This document shows, piece by piece, positions 9,026 through 18,339 of a DNA stretch of 64,000 bases (positions are counted from its first letter, which is position 1; each line of letters starts with the position of its first letter). This DNA comes from Bacillus rubiinfantis (GTDB lineage: Bacteria > Bacillota > Bacilli > Bacillales > Cytobacillaceae). The stretch covers positions 186,001 to 250,000 of the forward strand of contig CCFE01000024.1 in NCBI GenBank assembly GCA_000752035.1. The letters run 5' to 3'. The position numbers and the translations under genes were made by a program. The notes beneath the pieces were generated by a model that did no database searches, had not been told where the DNA came from, and saw only the letters and a list, made by a program, of their open reading frames with translations.

Positions 9026-9957
9026 GTAAGCTCCACTCCTTTGGTAATTTCCATAAAGATATCCTCAAGGTTTGTCTCTACTTCTGCAAAGCTAACAATC
9101 GCTAAATCATGATTAAGCCCTGTTTTTAATAATTGCATCTGTTCCTCTGCATTACCGGTAAAGATAAATTGAAACGAATTGCCGTCTTCACCTTTTACTA
9201 GCCTAGAAACAGCTGGTTGATCTTCAAAAAATTGAATTGCCCTCTCCAAATTGCTGTGCAATTTCACAATAATTAATTTATCCCCTTCTAGGCGTTGTTG
9301 AATCTCAGCAACTGAACCTTGTGCAACCAAGCGTCCCTGATCGATTATCCCAATCGTATCACACATTTCCGCTAATTCAGGGAGAATATGGGAAGAAATC
9401 AAGATAGTTTTTCCCATACTCTTTAATTCTTTTAGAATTTCCCTCATTTCCACCCGTGCTCGTGGATCGAGACCTGATGCCGGCTCGTCTAAAATTAGCA
9501 CTTCAGGATCATGGATTAATGAGCGAGCTAAACACAGCCGCTGTTTCATTCCTCTTGAAAGAACGTCAACATATGAATCCTGTTTATGTGTTAAATTAAC
9601 TAATTCCAACAACTGCGGAATTAATTTTTTTCGCTCACTTTGGCTAATGCCATAACTTGCACCGTAAAAATCCAAATACTCGACAGTCTTTAATTGGTCA
9701 TATATACCAAAGAAATCGGGCATATATCCAATTTGATTGCGAACTGCTTTAGGATCTTTTGTAATATTGAAACCATTAATATAAGCTGTACCAGCGGTTG
9801 GGGAAAGCAATGTCGCCAATATTGAAAAGGTTGTTGATTTGCCCGCACCATTTTGACCAACAAAGCCGAACACGGAGCCTTTTTCAATCGTTAAATTTAA
9901 TTTATCCAAAGCGGTAAACTTTCCATATTTTTTTGTTAAGTCAATTATTTCAATCAT
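9022..9957 (-). CDS. ABC transporter ATP-binding protein
   Basis: A 311-residue nucleotide-binding subunit with Walker A GQNGAGKST (34-42), signature LSRGMKQR (instead of the canonical LSGGQ, as often in ABC-2 drug/Gld-type exporters), Walker B LILDEPASGLDP and the switch histidine in ISSHILPE. About 80 residues follow the ATPase core, as in CcmA/NatA-like ATPases. Its ATG overlaps the upstream stop by 1 nt (TGATG). Its direct partner is the downstream permease. Confidence 0.92.
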   Translation of the reverse strand: MIEIIDLTKKYGKFTALDKLNLTIEKGSVFGFVGQNGAGKSTTFSILATLLSPTAGTAYINGFNITKDPKAVRNQIGYMPDFFGIYDQLKTVEYLDFYGASYGISQSERKKLIPQLLELVNLTHKQDSYVDVLSRGMKQRLCLARSLIHDPEVLILDEPASGLDPRARVEMREILKELKSMGKTILISSHILPELAEMCDTIGIIDQGRLVAQGSVAEIQQRLEGDKLIIVKLHSNLERAIQFFEDQPAVSRLVKGEDGNSFQFIFTGNAEEQMQLLKTGLNHDLAIVSFAEVETNLEDIFMEITKGVELT

Positions 9958-12338
9958 CAGTTGATTTCCCCCTTTAGCAGGACTGAAGGCAATTTAATCT
10001 GTGTTTCCCCTTGACCGGCTTTAACAAGTTTTATCGTTATCTTTCCTTCAGGAGATACATACTGATCCAGCTGTTGGTTTATCGTTGTCTTTTGCTTAGA
10101 TAATGGCGTAAATTTTCCGGTTTTTTGATTCATTAAAGAATAACTGACATTCCTGCCATACCATGTAATATTTAGGACTTGGAAGTTTGGTTTTTTGGCA
10201 AGGATATTTTTGGGGATTTGTAGAACATAATCATATTCTCCATCCTCAATTCCTAACTCATGATTAGCTACACTCGTTTGCCAATCCCCATAGACTGCCC
10301 CCCGAACGGTATTAATTTCAGCTTGTAATAAATCATCCTTAATTGTGAAAGGTCCATCGGTAATCGGCTCTAAGTCAACAGTTTGATAAATCATACTGCT
10401 TGCTCTGCGCAGTTCTTTTTTCTCTTTTATATTCGCTGTTATAACTGAGTCTTTTGTATAACCGTACACAATCGGTTGATAATCATTACCAGCTTGACTA
10501 TACAGAAACTCCATGGCACTATACTCCATTCGTTGCTTCCTCAATTTTTCAAGTCCCTTTTTGGTTCTAGGCATGGAATAGCCGCTTCCAGATGTATAAG
10601 GCCTTGACAAATAGTCTGTCTGTAATTTTTTGTCCACCTTAAGAGCTTCCCCGCTCTTTAACGCACCTAATTTGACTTTGGTTGTTCCAGTCCAAAGGTA
10701 AACTTCCGAAAAATCATATGGAAACTGGTTATTAATTTCTCCCATTAGTCTTTTATTTTTATAGTCTAGCTTTATTGCGAAACTGCCTGCATCCTTCTTA
10801 AAGGCCTGTCCAAAATAGGTTCTGGCTGACCAGTATTCCACATTAGGGAATGTAACACTGTCTGCTTTCCGGCCGTTTTCAATTACTGCATAACGCTTGC
10901 CATCACTGCTATTCACCATTGAAGACGCGCCAGGCACACCATAAAGCTCGCCATTAGTAACATTTACTTCATAATCTCCACCTGTATTCGAGAGGAATGT
11001 AATTGCTTCATAACCGCTTAACTGGTTTCCTTCTGCCTTAAAAATCCCCATTTGATTTAACTGTGGTTTCGCCAGCCGGTCTTTTGCACCAATGGCAAAA
11101 ATGACCGCAGATGATAGGAAGGCGAAACACAGTATCGTCCACCAGGCATGCTCACGCTTGTCCAACCGTTTCAAGATAAGATATAGTACCGGAATAATCA
11201 GTAACAGATAAAGAATCAGCATAATGCTAATTTGCCCAATCGAAAAATGAGAGGCCGAAAAATATTCATTTATTTCGGCAAACTCACTAAAAATCATGTC
11301 ATATGGGTCAGGCCCACCCCCCTGACTCGATTTCCATTTACCTGAGCCAGAAAGGAGAGAACTGCCCGCCAGCCACTCAGCATAACCATTCCAAGAAGAA
11401 AGCGGTTCGTCCCCTAAGGAGAATGCTGTTTGCCATATTTCTCCAGAACCATAGTCTTTATGAACAATTGCAGGCAGTTTTTTACTTTTTACGTCCACTT
11501 CTGCATCTTTTTCAATCGCTCCAATGAAAAAGGGTATTTGCTTATCTTTAAGCTCTTTCTTATTAGGTAATTGAAAAAAGCTTGTATCTGCAACAACCTC
11601 TTGATCAGCTTTCATCGGCAGGCTTGCATAAAGACTCCCGTATATACCTTCTGCATTCGGGGCTGCACCAGCAATCAGTATCCCCCCATTTTGTACCCAT
11701 TTTAGGATTGCTTCCTGCTGGGTTTTTTTCAGCTTTGCGATTGGATACTCATCAATAAGTAAATAGTCAAGAGTTTCAAGACCTAAGCCCTCATCTGGCA
11801 GCATCTCTTCTGTTAACACAATCGTTTCCATTGCAGTAGGCGTCGGCATCAGCTTTAATTCTTTTAAACGGTCGCCATCTTCACTTAATATCCCTAGAGT
11901 TTCGGCATCACGATCAATAAATTTGGGCTTTAGAATTTTATCGCCGCGAAAGTTTTGTTCATGGCCTTGCTGCCAGTTGCCACTATACAAAAAGATAGAT
12001 TGCGTGATTTGTCTGCCGGAATAGAAATCTTCAGACATAGCTGGCAATGACAGCGTGTATGTCTTCGCAGTTCCTTTAGGAACATCTACAGATATTGCCT
12101 TCGCACCGCTTGTATTATAAGAAGCTGAGTAATTAATCAACACATCCCCGCGAAAATCAGCTCCGCTGTTTTCAATTGTTATCTTGACAGGAAAGCCGTG
12201 TCCGCTTTTTATCTTCCCGGCAAAACCTTGTTCCACTGATAGTTTTATATCATTGCTATCAGCTTGGGCTGACTGGCCTGTAATTCCTAATATTAATAAT
12301 GATAAAAATAAGATTAACAATCCTTTACTCTTCAGCAA
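9957..12338 (-). CDS. Secreted/membrane protein with GATase-like domain, first gene of the accessory operon
   Basis: A 793-residue protein of unknown function. It has an N-terminal signal peptide (hydrophobic about 7-21, then an AQA-type cleavage region near 24-27) and an immunoglobulin-like stretch (about 30-120). A GATase-like region (about 140-320, with LLIDEYPI and GGILIAGAAP) precedes two adjacent membrane helices (about 368-391 and 398-418) and a large C-terminal region (420-793). The layout recalls the auxiliary subunits encoded with Gld-type ABC exporters, though I could not confirm homology. The start is TTG at 12338 with GGAGGAGG about 7 nt upstream, so it should be well translated despite the rare start codon. 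Confidence 0.78.
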   Translation of the reverse strand: MLKSKGLLILFLSLLILGITGQSAQADSNDIKLSVEQGFAGKIKSGHGFPVKITIENSGADFRGDVLINYSASYNTSGAKAISVDVPKGTAKTYTLSLPAMSEDFYSGRQITQSIFLYSGNWQQGHEQNFRGDKILKPKFIDRDAETLGILSEDGDRLKELKLMPTPTAMETIVLTEEMLPDEGLGLETLDYLLIDEYPIAKLKKTQQEAILKWVQNGGILIAGAAPNAEGIYGSLYASLPMKADQEVVADTSFFQLPNKKELKDKQIPFFIGAIEKDAEVDVKSKKLPAIVHKDYGSGEIWQTAFSLGDEPLSSWNGYAEWLAGSSLLSGSGKWKSSQGGGPDPYDMIFSEFAEINEYFSASHFSIGQISIMLILYLLLIIPVLYLILKRLDKREHAWWTILCFAFLSSAVIFAIGAKDRLAKPQLNQMGIFKAEGNQLSGYEAITFLSNTGGDYEVNVTNGELYGVPGASSMVNSSDGKRYAVIENGRKADSVTFPNVEYWSARTYFGQAFKKDAGSFAIKLDYKNKRLMGEINNQFPYDFSEVYLWTGTTKVKLGALKSGEALKVDKKLQTDYLSRPYTSGSGYSMPRTKKGLEKLRKQRMEYSAMEFLYSQAGNDYQPIVYGYTKDSVITANIKEKKELRRASSMIYQTVDLEPITDGPFTIKDDLLQAEINTVRGAVYGDWQTSVANHELGIEDGEYDYVLQIPKNILAKKPNFQVLNITWYGRNVSYSLMNQKTGKFTPLSKQKTTINQQLDQYVSPEGKITIKLVKAGQGETQIKLPSVLLKGEIN

Positions 12339-12446
12339 ATTTATACCTCCTCCAACCTTTCTATTTAATAGACGAAGATTTTCAAAAAATCACTCCAATT
12401 TTTTCAAAAAAATTTTTTCCGTGCTGAGTTACATTAAATTTTATAC

Positions 12447-12477
12447 AAAAAAACAGCAGCCTTTTTTTGACTGCTGT
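12447..12477 (-). terminator. Terminator of ftsY
   Basis: On the minus strand a perfect 7-bp stem ACAGCAG/CTGCTGT with an 11-nt A-rich loop is followed by a T run (12447-12453). It lies 10 nt after the ftsY stop codon and insulates the accessory operon from smc-ftsY transcription. The following 110 nt (12339-12446) are very A/T-rich; I see no convincing -35/-10 pair there. Confidence 0.8.
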
Positions 12478-12486
12478 AATGTTTTC

Positions 12487-13473
12487 TTATTCTGCGTTTT
12501 CGACTTGGTCTGCAAATAGACCATAGACATACCTTTCAGCATCGAATTCCTGCAAATCATCCATTTTTTCACCAAGTCCGACAAATTTAACAGGAATATT
12601 CAATTCTTTACGAATGGCGAGAACAATGCCGCCTTTTGCCGTTCCGTCTAACTTAGATAACACTATTCCGCTCACATCTGTTGCTTCCTTAAAAGTTTTC
12701 GCCTGGATTAGCGCATTTTGCCCTGTTGTCGCATCAAGAACAAGCAGGACCTCATGCGGTGCTCCCGGAATTTCCCTTTCGATGACGCGCTTAACTTTCT
12801 CCAATTCTTTCATTAGGTTAACCTTGTTTTGCAGTCGGCCTGCCGTATCACATAGTAAAATATCCACCTTCCGTGATTTAGCCGCCTGAATCGCATCAAA
12901 CATAACCGCTGCAGGATCAGACCCCTCAGCCTGTTTGATGGTTTCCACACCAACTCGCTCGCCCCAAACCTCAAGCTGTTCAATTGCTCCGGCACGGAAT
13001 GTATCGCCTGCAGCTAGAAGTACCTTCTTGCCCTCATTCTTGAACTTATACGCCAATTTTCCAATCGTTGTTGTTTTACCAACGCCATTGACACCAACAA
13101 ATAGAATAACAGTGAGCCCCTCTGACTGTAGATTCAGCTTTGAAGTGGAAGCTTCACCGGAATTATATATCTCGACAAGTTTTTCCGAAATAACACCTTG
13201 GACCTCCTGCGGATCCTGAATATTACGCCGCTTTACCTCCATCTTCAGCTCATCAATCAGCTCCATTACGGTTTCAAAACCAACATCGGCTCCAATCAGT
13301 ATTTCTTCCAATTCCTCAAAAAACTCCTCATCTACTTTGCGGTAGCGAGCAATAAGATCATTCACTTTTCCAGAAAAGCTATCCCGTGTTTTGGTTAGAC
13401 CTTCCTTAAACTTTTCTGTAACAGAGTCGGTTGATTTTGTAATTTTTTCTTTTAATTTTTTAAAAAAACTCAT
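12487..13473 (-). CDS. ftsY: Signal recognition particle receptor FtsY
   Basis: A 328-residue SRP GTPase. The charged N-terminal helices are followed by the NG domain with G1 GVNGVGKT (127-134), G3 DTAGRLQNK and the SRP-family motif SKLDGTAKGG. FtsY docks ribosome-SRP complexes at the membrane for co-translational insertion. Length matches the short Bacillus FtsY. It follows smc by 17 nt, as in B. subtilis, but the usual next genes ylxM-ffh are displaced by a 12.3 kb cassette. Confidence 0.97.
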   Translation of the reverse strand: MSFFKKLKEKITKSTDSVTEKFKEGLTKTRDSFSGKVNDLIARYRKVDEEFFEELEEILIGADVGFETVMELIDELKMEVKRRNIQDPQEVQGVISEKLVEIYNSGEASTSKLNLQSEGLTVILFVGVNGVGKTTTIGKLAYKFKNEGKKVLLAAGDTFRAGAIEQLEVWGERVGVETIKQAEGSDPAAVMFDAIQAAKSRKVDILLCDTAGRLQNKVNLMKELEKVKRVIEREIPGAPHEVLLVLDATTGQNALIQAKTFKEATDVSGIVLSKLDGTAKGGIVLAIRKELNIPVKFVGLGEKMDDLQEFDAERYVYGLFADQVENAE

Positions 13474-13490
13474 GACATCACTTCCTTAGT

Positions 13491-16400
13491 TTATATTTCA
13501 ACCAGTTCCTTCGTATCTTCTAAACGAACTGACACTAATTTTGAGACACCAGATTCCTGCATGGTAACGCCATAAAGGACATCGGCCTCCTCCATTGTCC
13601 CTTTGCGATGGGTTATAACGATAAACTGAGTTTCTTGACTATAGCGTTTTAAATATTGACTAAAGCGCTGAACATTTGCCTCATCTAAGGCTGCCTCTAC
13701 TTCATCCAAAATACAAAACGGTACAGGTCGTACCTTAAGAATCGCAAATAATAAGGCAATCGCTGTTAAAGCCCGTTCACCGCCAGATAAAAGGCCGAGA
13801 TTCTGCAATTTTTTTCCAGGAGGCTGAGCAACAATCTCGATTCCTGTATTTAACATATCGTCCGGCTGTGTCAGAATTAGATCTGCACGGCCACCACCAA
13901 ACAATACACGAAACACAGGCTCAAACTGTTCCCGAATTCCATCAAATGTTTGCGTAAAACGTTTTTTCATTTCCTCATCCATCTCATCAATAACTTGAAA
14001 CAGGGTATCCTTTGCTTCTTGCAAATCCGTCTTCTGTTCAAGTAAAAATTGATAACGTTCAGAAACGCGCTCATATTCATCAATGGCTCCAAGGTTAACC
14101 TGACCTAGCTCATCAATCGCCAGCTTAATCAACTTTACTTTTTTCCGCGCTTCATCTACAGGAACATGTAGCGGAAATTGTTCTTTCGCTCCCTCAAAAG
14201 TAAGCAAATATTCCTCTCTTAAATGATCAAGGCGATTTTCTAGCTCCACATCCAAACGGTTTAGCTTTACTTCCTCGTCCTTTAGCACAACTGTTAAGCC
14301 TTTATGGAGCCGTTTTAATTCCTTTGCATCGACCTCGAGTGTCTCTAATTCGTTTTGCAGTTCCAATCGTTCCTGACGCCTTGTGGTAATAAACTGTAGA
14401 GTTGCTTCTTTGTCCTGCTGTTTTCTTTTTGCCGCTTCTTCAAGCTGAAGCTCACCCGATGAACTATTGGACATTTCTGATGATAAAAACTGTAAATCTT
14501 CTCGCAGCATAGTTAACTTTTGTTCATTTTCCTGTAATTCTTTTTGAACTGCGGTAAACTGACCGTTTGCATGTACAAACTGTTCATTTTTAGCAGCTAA
14601 GTTCACTTTTAGCTCACTTATTTCTGTAGTAAGCTCCTCTTTTGAGGTTTTATCATGTAATCGCTGCTCTGTTAATTTCGCTATTTCTTGATCTAAAGAT
14701 GCTATTTTTGCCTGGTACTCTACTAGCACTGCTGAGATGGTTGCTTTACGATTGGACAAGGAATTCATATCCTCAAGATATTGTCCTTTTTCAAGGTCAT
14801 AGATGGCTAGTCGCTCATTTATATTCTTTAATTCAAGCTCAGCTTCACGAAGGTCTCCTTTTAATGATTGTTCGAGTAATCGCAGCTCTTCCCCTGACTT
14901 TCGCATGCTTTCTAGCTTTTCTTCTTCTATTTTTATTTCATTTTTTAATGATTTTACGGTTTTTTCGAGCGCTGCTGTCTTTTCCTCCATCATAACAAGT
15001 TTATCTTTGATATCCTCAAGTTCACCTTTTCTTGTTAATAACGAAGAATTTTTTTGTTTGACGGCACCACCTGTCATCGAACCGCCAGGATTCACTACAT
15101 CACCATCAAGCGTCACTAAGCGGACACGGTATTGCAAGACTTTCGCTAGTTCATTGGCCCCTTTTAAGTCCTTCGTTATAACCACTTGTCCTAAAAGATT
15201 GTTCAGGATTTCTCGATACTTGTCATCAAATTGAACTAGGCTTACGGCAGTGCCAATAAATGCGGGATGGCTCCCAATTGCTGCTAATTGGCTCGTAGAT
15301 AAAGCCCGGCCCTTTATGACCGATAAGGGCAGGAATGTTGCCCGCCCAAACGAATGTTGTTTAAGATATTGAATTGCTGTGCGGGCATTTTGCTCTGAAT
15401 CAACAACAATATGCTGCAAGGAACCACCGAGAGCAGTTTCAAGGGCAGTGCTATAGTTTTTGGGAACGGTTATAAGCTCAGCGACCGCTCCCTCAATCCC
15501 CTGTAACTTGGTTCCGCGTGCCTTCAAGATTTCTTTTACGCCTTGGAAAAATCCTGCGTAATCATCCTCCAACTCCTCCAGCATCTCTTTCTTTGATTTT
15601 GCTTGTTGTAAAAGTTGGTAAGCTTGATATACCATAGATTCTTGTTTCTGGTATTGATTTTTCAATGTTTCCAGCTTTCGCTGCTGGTCGCGATATCCGC
15701 TTACCTGCTGATGAAGCTTTTCATTGATATTTTTTAGTGATGTACTAATTTCACCATGTTTATCTTCTATCTCTTGCCGGTCGAGAAGAAATTTTTTATT
15801 TTCTTCGTCAAGACGCTGGCTTTTTCTTTCTTTCTGCTGAATTTGCTCAGTTATATTTTTTAACTCATTTTTCGAGCTTGCCTGCTCGTTCAAAAGCTCA
15901 ATATATTCATCTTTCAATGAGTCAATCTTTTCTTCAATATCCTCACCAAACAACTGTAATTTTGCCTGTCTTTCGGTCAGGAGTATCTGAAGCTTTTGAA
16001 CTTCCTCCTCCAAGACCTTAGTAGTCTCAGCAAGTCGATTACGATCCAGACTAAGGGAGCTGATTCGTTCTGTTAACTCAGTAATATTTGCCTGCAGCTG
16101 CTCCTTATTTTGGACAGCATTTTTTTTTCGCTCTTTTAAAACTTCTTTGCGTCCTTCTAGTTTTTCAAGTTCTTCACTCGCATGCAAAAGAACATTCTGC
16201 AGCTCTGTGATTGACTCGTCAAGTGCCGAGATTCTGTCTCGTGTTTCAACTATTTTTGCCTCCTTCAGCTGCAGCTCACTAGATAATGTTAGCTCCTCTT
16301 GCTGATGGGTCTTGAGCTGCTGTGAAAGCAGCTCCCACTTATGATTTAATTCTTCAATCTCGTAAACAGTTAAAGCCACTTCAAACTTTTCTAATTCTTC

Positions 16401-17057
16401 CTTTTTCTCTAAAAAATCTCTCGCCATCGAGGCCTGAATCTTCAGTGGCTCCACTTGACTTTCGAGTTCATAAAGAATGTCATTTACCCTGTTAAGATTA
16501 TCCTGTGTTTCCGCCAACTTTCCTTCAGCCTTTTTTTTGCGGGTTTTATATTTTAGCACCCCGGCGGCTTCCTCAAAAATTGCCCGGCGATCCTCTGCCT
16601 TACTATTTAGGATTTCTTCCACTCTTCCCTGACTAATAATAGAAAAAGCTTCTCTTCCTAAACCGGAATCCATGAACAGGTCGATAATATCCTTCAGCCT
16701 GCACGACTGTTTATTAATGAGAAATTCACTTTCACCTGAACGGGATACCCTTCTTGTCACACTGACCTCGTTATAGTCAATCGCCAAACCTTGATCCTCA
16801 TTATCAAGTGTTAACGTAACCTCGGCATAATTAAGGGGACGCCTTGTTTCACTCCCGGCAAAAATGATATCCTCCATTTTATTGCCCCGCAGTGATTTAG
16901 CTGACTGCTCACCTAACACCCAGCGAATTGCATCGGTAATATTACTTTTTCCACTGCCATTGGGGCCGACAACCGCTGTTACTCCGCTGACAAAATCAAC
17001 CCCGATTCGGTCGGCAAACGATTTAAAACCAATAATATCCAGCCGTTTTAAAAACAT
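13491..17057 (-). CDS. smc: Chromosome segregation ATPase SMC
   Basis: An 1188-residue SMC protein. The N-terminal ATPase half has Walker A GPNGSGKSN (31-39). Long coiled-coil arms flank a hinge domain around residues 510-650, with the Gly-rich stretch GGSMTGGAV at its end. The C-terminal half carries the signature LSGGERA and Walker B CILDEVEAALD. SMC works with ScpA/ScpB to compact and resolve newly replicated origins. The ATG at 17057 follows GGAGG. Full length for the family. Confidence 0.98.
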   Translation of the reverse strand: MFLKRLDIIGFKSFADRIGVDFVSGVTAVVGPNGSGKSNITDAIRWVLGEQSAKSLRGNKMEDIIFAGSETRRPLNYAEVTLTLDNEDQGLAIDYNEVSVTRRVSRSGESEFLINKQSCRLKDIIDLFMDSGLGREAFSIISQGRVEEILNSKAEDRRAIFEEAAGVLKYKTRKKKAEGKLAETQDNLNRVNDILYELESQVEPLKIQASMARDFLEKKEELEKFEVALTVYEIEELNHKWELLSQQLKTHQQEELTLSSELQLKEAKIVETRDRISALDESITELQNVLLHASEELEKLEGRKEVLKERKKNAVQNKEQLQANITELTERISSLSLDRNRLAETTKVLEEEVQKLQILLTERQAKLQLFGEDIEEKIDSLKDEYIELLNEQASSKNELKNITEQIQQKERKSQRLDEENKKFLLDRQEIEDKHGEISTSLKNINEKLHQQVSGYRDQQRKLETLKNQYQKQESMVYQAYQLLQQAKSKKEMLEELEDDYAGFFQGVKEILKARGTKLQGIEGAVAELITVPKNYSTALETALGGSLQHIVVDSEQNARTAIQYLKQHSFGRATFLPLSVIKGRALSTSQLAAIGSHPAFIGTAVSLVQFDDKYREILNNLLGQVVITKDLKGANELAKVLQYRVRLVTLDGDVVNPGGSMTGGAVKQKNSSLLTRKGELEDIKDKLVMMEEKTAALEKTVKSLKNEIKIEEEKLESMRKSGEELRLLEQSLKGDLREAELELKNINERLAIYDLEKGQYLEDMNSLSNRKATISAVLVEYQAKIASLDQEIAKLTEQRLHDKTSKEELTTEISELKVNLAAKNEQFVHANGQFTAVQKELQENEQKLTMLREDLQFLSSEMSNSSSGELQLEEAAKRKQQDKEATLQFITTRRQERLELQNELETLEVDAKELKRLHKGLTVVLKDEEVKLNRLDVELENRLDHLREEYLLTFEGAKEQFPLHVPVDEARKKVKLIKLAIDELGQVNLGAIDEYERVSERYQFLLEQKTDLQEAKDTLFQVIDEMDEEMKKRFTQTFDGIREQFEPVFRVLFGGGRADLILTQPDDMLNTGIEIVAQPPGKKLQNLGLLSGGERALTAIALLFAILKVRPVPFCILDEVEAALDEANVQRFSQYLKRYSQETQFIVITHRKGTMEEADVLYGVTMQESGVSKLVSVRLEDTKELVEI

Positions 17058-17154
17058 TCTTTTAATCCTCCCTAATGCTAAGGGATTTCTCCTCTTTAAA
17101 CATTGTTGATTCTAAGTTGTCATTTTTCAAAACCAAAAGCATACTGCTGCACGA

Positions 17155-17889
17155 TTACTGCTCATTTAAGCGTGATAAAGCCATTTGCGCCGCATGCTGT
17201 TCCGCTTCTTTTTTTGACCTACCTGTCCCGACACCTAGTTCTTTACCATTTAATGTTACTCGTGAGACAAATTCCTTATTATGGGCAGGACCTTTCTCCT
17301 GAAGGACCCGATATTCAATAGTACCTGTCCCATCTCGCTGCACAAGTTCCTGTAATTGACTTTTATAATCCATCACATGAGAAAAAGCACCGGCATTTAT
17401 TTTAGGGAATACATATTTTTCTAAAAACTTGATGACTGTATCAATTCCTTGGTCGAGATAAAGAGCACCAATAAAGGCTTCGAAAACATCCGCCAACAAG
17501 GCCGGTCGTTCCCTCCCGCCTGTCATTTCCTCCCCTTTACCAAGCAGAATTAGCTTTCCAAATTCCAATTCATTAGCAAAGGTTACGAGCGACGGTTCAC
17601 AGACAATTGCTGCTCGTAATTTTGTCAGTTCTCCCTCTGACATGGTTGGGTATTTCTTAAAAAGGAATTGAGACACAGTCAGTTCAAGGACAGCATCACC
17701 TAAGAATTCCAGCCGTTCATTATCTTGAAACGGCTTTTTACGATGCTCATTCACATAGGATGAATGTGTAAACGCATGGACTAGCAGGTTTTCATTTGCA
17801 AATGAAAAACCAATGCTTTCTTGCAGATTTTTAAATTGTGAATGTCTAGTAATACTGCTAACTTCCTTTTCTTTACCATTCCTGGTCAT
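17155..17889 (-). CDS. rnc: Ribonuclease III
   Basis: A 244-residue double-strand-specific endoribonuclease. The catalytic signature ERLEFLGDAVLEL (59-71, with E62 and D66) and the second metal-binding pair D134/E137 are intact. A double-stranded RNA-binding domain occupies about residues 168-240. It processes rRNA precursors and degrades structured or antisense RNA. The ATG at 17889 follows AAGGTGGAG. Gene order acpP-rnc-smc-ftsY is conserved in Bacillaceae. Confidence 0.97.
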   Translation of the reverse strand: MTRNGKEKEVSSITRHSQFKNLQESIGFSFANENLLVHAFTHSSYVNEHRKKPFQDNERLEFLGDAVLELTVSQFLFKKYPTMSEGELTKLRAAIVCEPSLVTFANELEFGKLILLGKGEEMTGGRERPALLADVFEAFIGALYLDQGIDTVIKFLEKYVFPKINAGAFSHVMDYKSQLQELVQRDGTGTIEYRVLQEKGPAHNKEFVSRVTLNGKELGVGTGRSKKEAEQHAAQMALSRLNEQ

Positions 17890-17963
17890 TCATGTCTCCA
17901 CCTTGTATCAAATTTCACCTGCTACTGTTTAGTTTAAGTAAAACATGGTCAAAACGCAAAGAA

Positions 17964-17993
17964 ACTTGGCAACGAATTTCGAATCTGCCAAGT
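17964..17993 (-). repeat. 8-bp perfect inverted repeat between acpP and rnc
   Basis: Arms ACTTGGCA and TGCCAAGT (17964-17971 and 17986-17993) surround 14 nt containing the palindrome TTCGAA. On the minus strand the hairpin is followed by the T-rich TTTCTTTGCGTTTT, so it may be a second, weaker terminator behind the strong acpP terminator. Alternatively it is a structured 5' leader of rnc. B. subtilis rnc is not known to me to carry this element. Confidence 0.45.
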
Positions 17994-18004
17994 CTATTTT
18001 ACAG

Positions 18005-18034
18005 AAGAAAGCCCCGCTTGAAAACGGGGCTTTT
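18005..18034 (-). terminator. Terminator of the fapR-plsX-fabD-fabG-acpP operon
   Basis: On the minus strand a stem AAAGCCCCG/CGGGGCTTT with a short loop is followed by TTTCTTCT. It lies 20 nt after the acpP stop codon. Confidence 0.85.
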
Positions 18035-18054
18035 GATGAATGGTTCGAACGAAA

Positions 18055-18288
18055 TTACTTTTTGCTATTTATGTAGTTCACAGCATCACCTACTGTGCTA
18101 ATCTTTTCAGCATCTTCATCCGAAATTTCCATATCGAACTCATCTTCTAATTCCATTACTAGTTCAACAACATCAAGGGAATCAGCACCAAGATCATCCT
18201 TAAATGAAGCCTCAAGAGTAACTTGAGATTCGTCAACACCTAAACGGTCAACGATGATCTTTGTTACACGTTCTAATACTTCTGCCAT
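18055..18288 (-). CDS. acpP: Acyl carrier protein
   Basis: A 77-residue acidic protein with the phosphopantetheine attachment motif GADSLD, the modified serine being S37. It carries growing acyl chains for fatty acid synthase II and for PlsX. I chose the ATG at 18288, the fourth codon of the longest frame, because GGGAGGTG lies 7 nt upstream and the family starts with MA. It is separated from fabG by about 51 nt. Confidence 0.97.
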   Translation of the reverse strand: MAEVLERVTKIIVDRLGVDESQVTLEASFKDDLGADSLDVVELVMELEDEFDMEISDEDAEKISTVGDAVNYINSKK

Positions 18289-18339
18289 GCTTTTCACCTC
18301 CCCTCAAGTTATAATAATGTATTTATTAAAAATAAACAA

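Noticed and set aside
165..12338. Interpretation of the cassette as a phage-defence island
   Set aside because: No nuclease, NTPase-effector, restriction or TIR/HEPN-type domain is visible; the proteins are predominantly envelope-associated, so an envelope function is the simpler reading.
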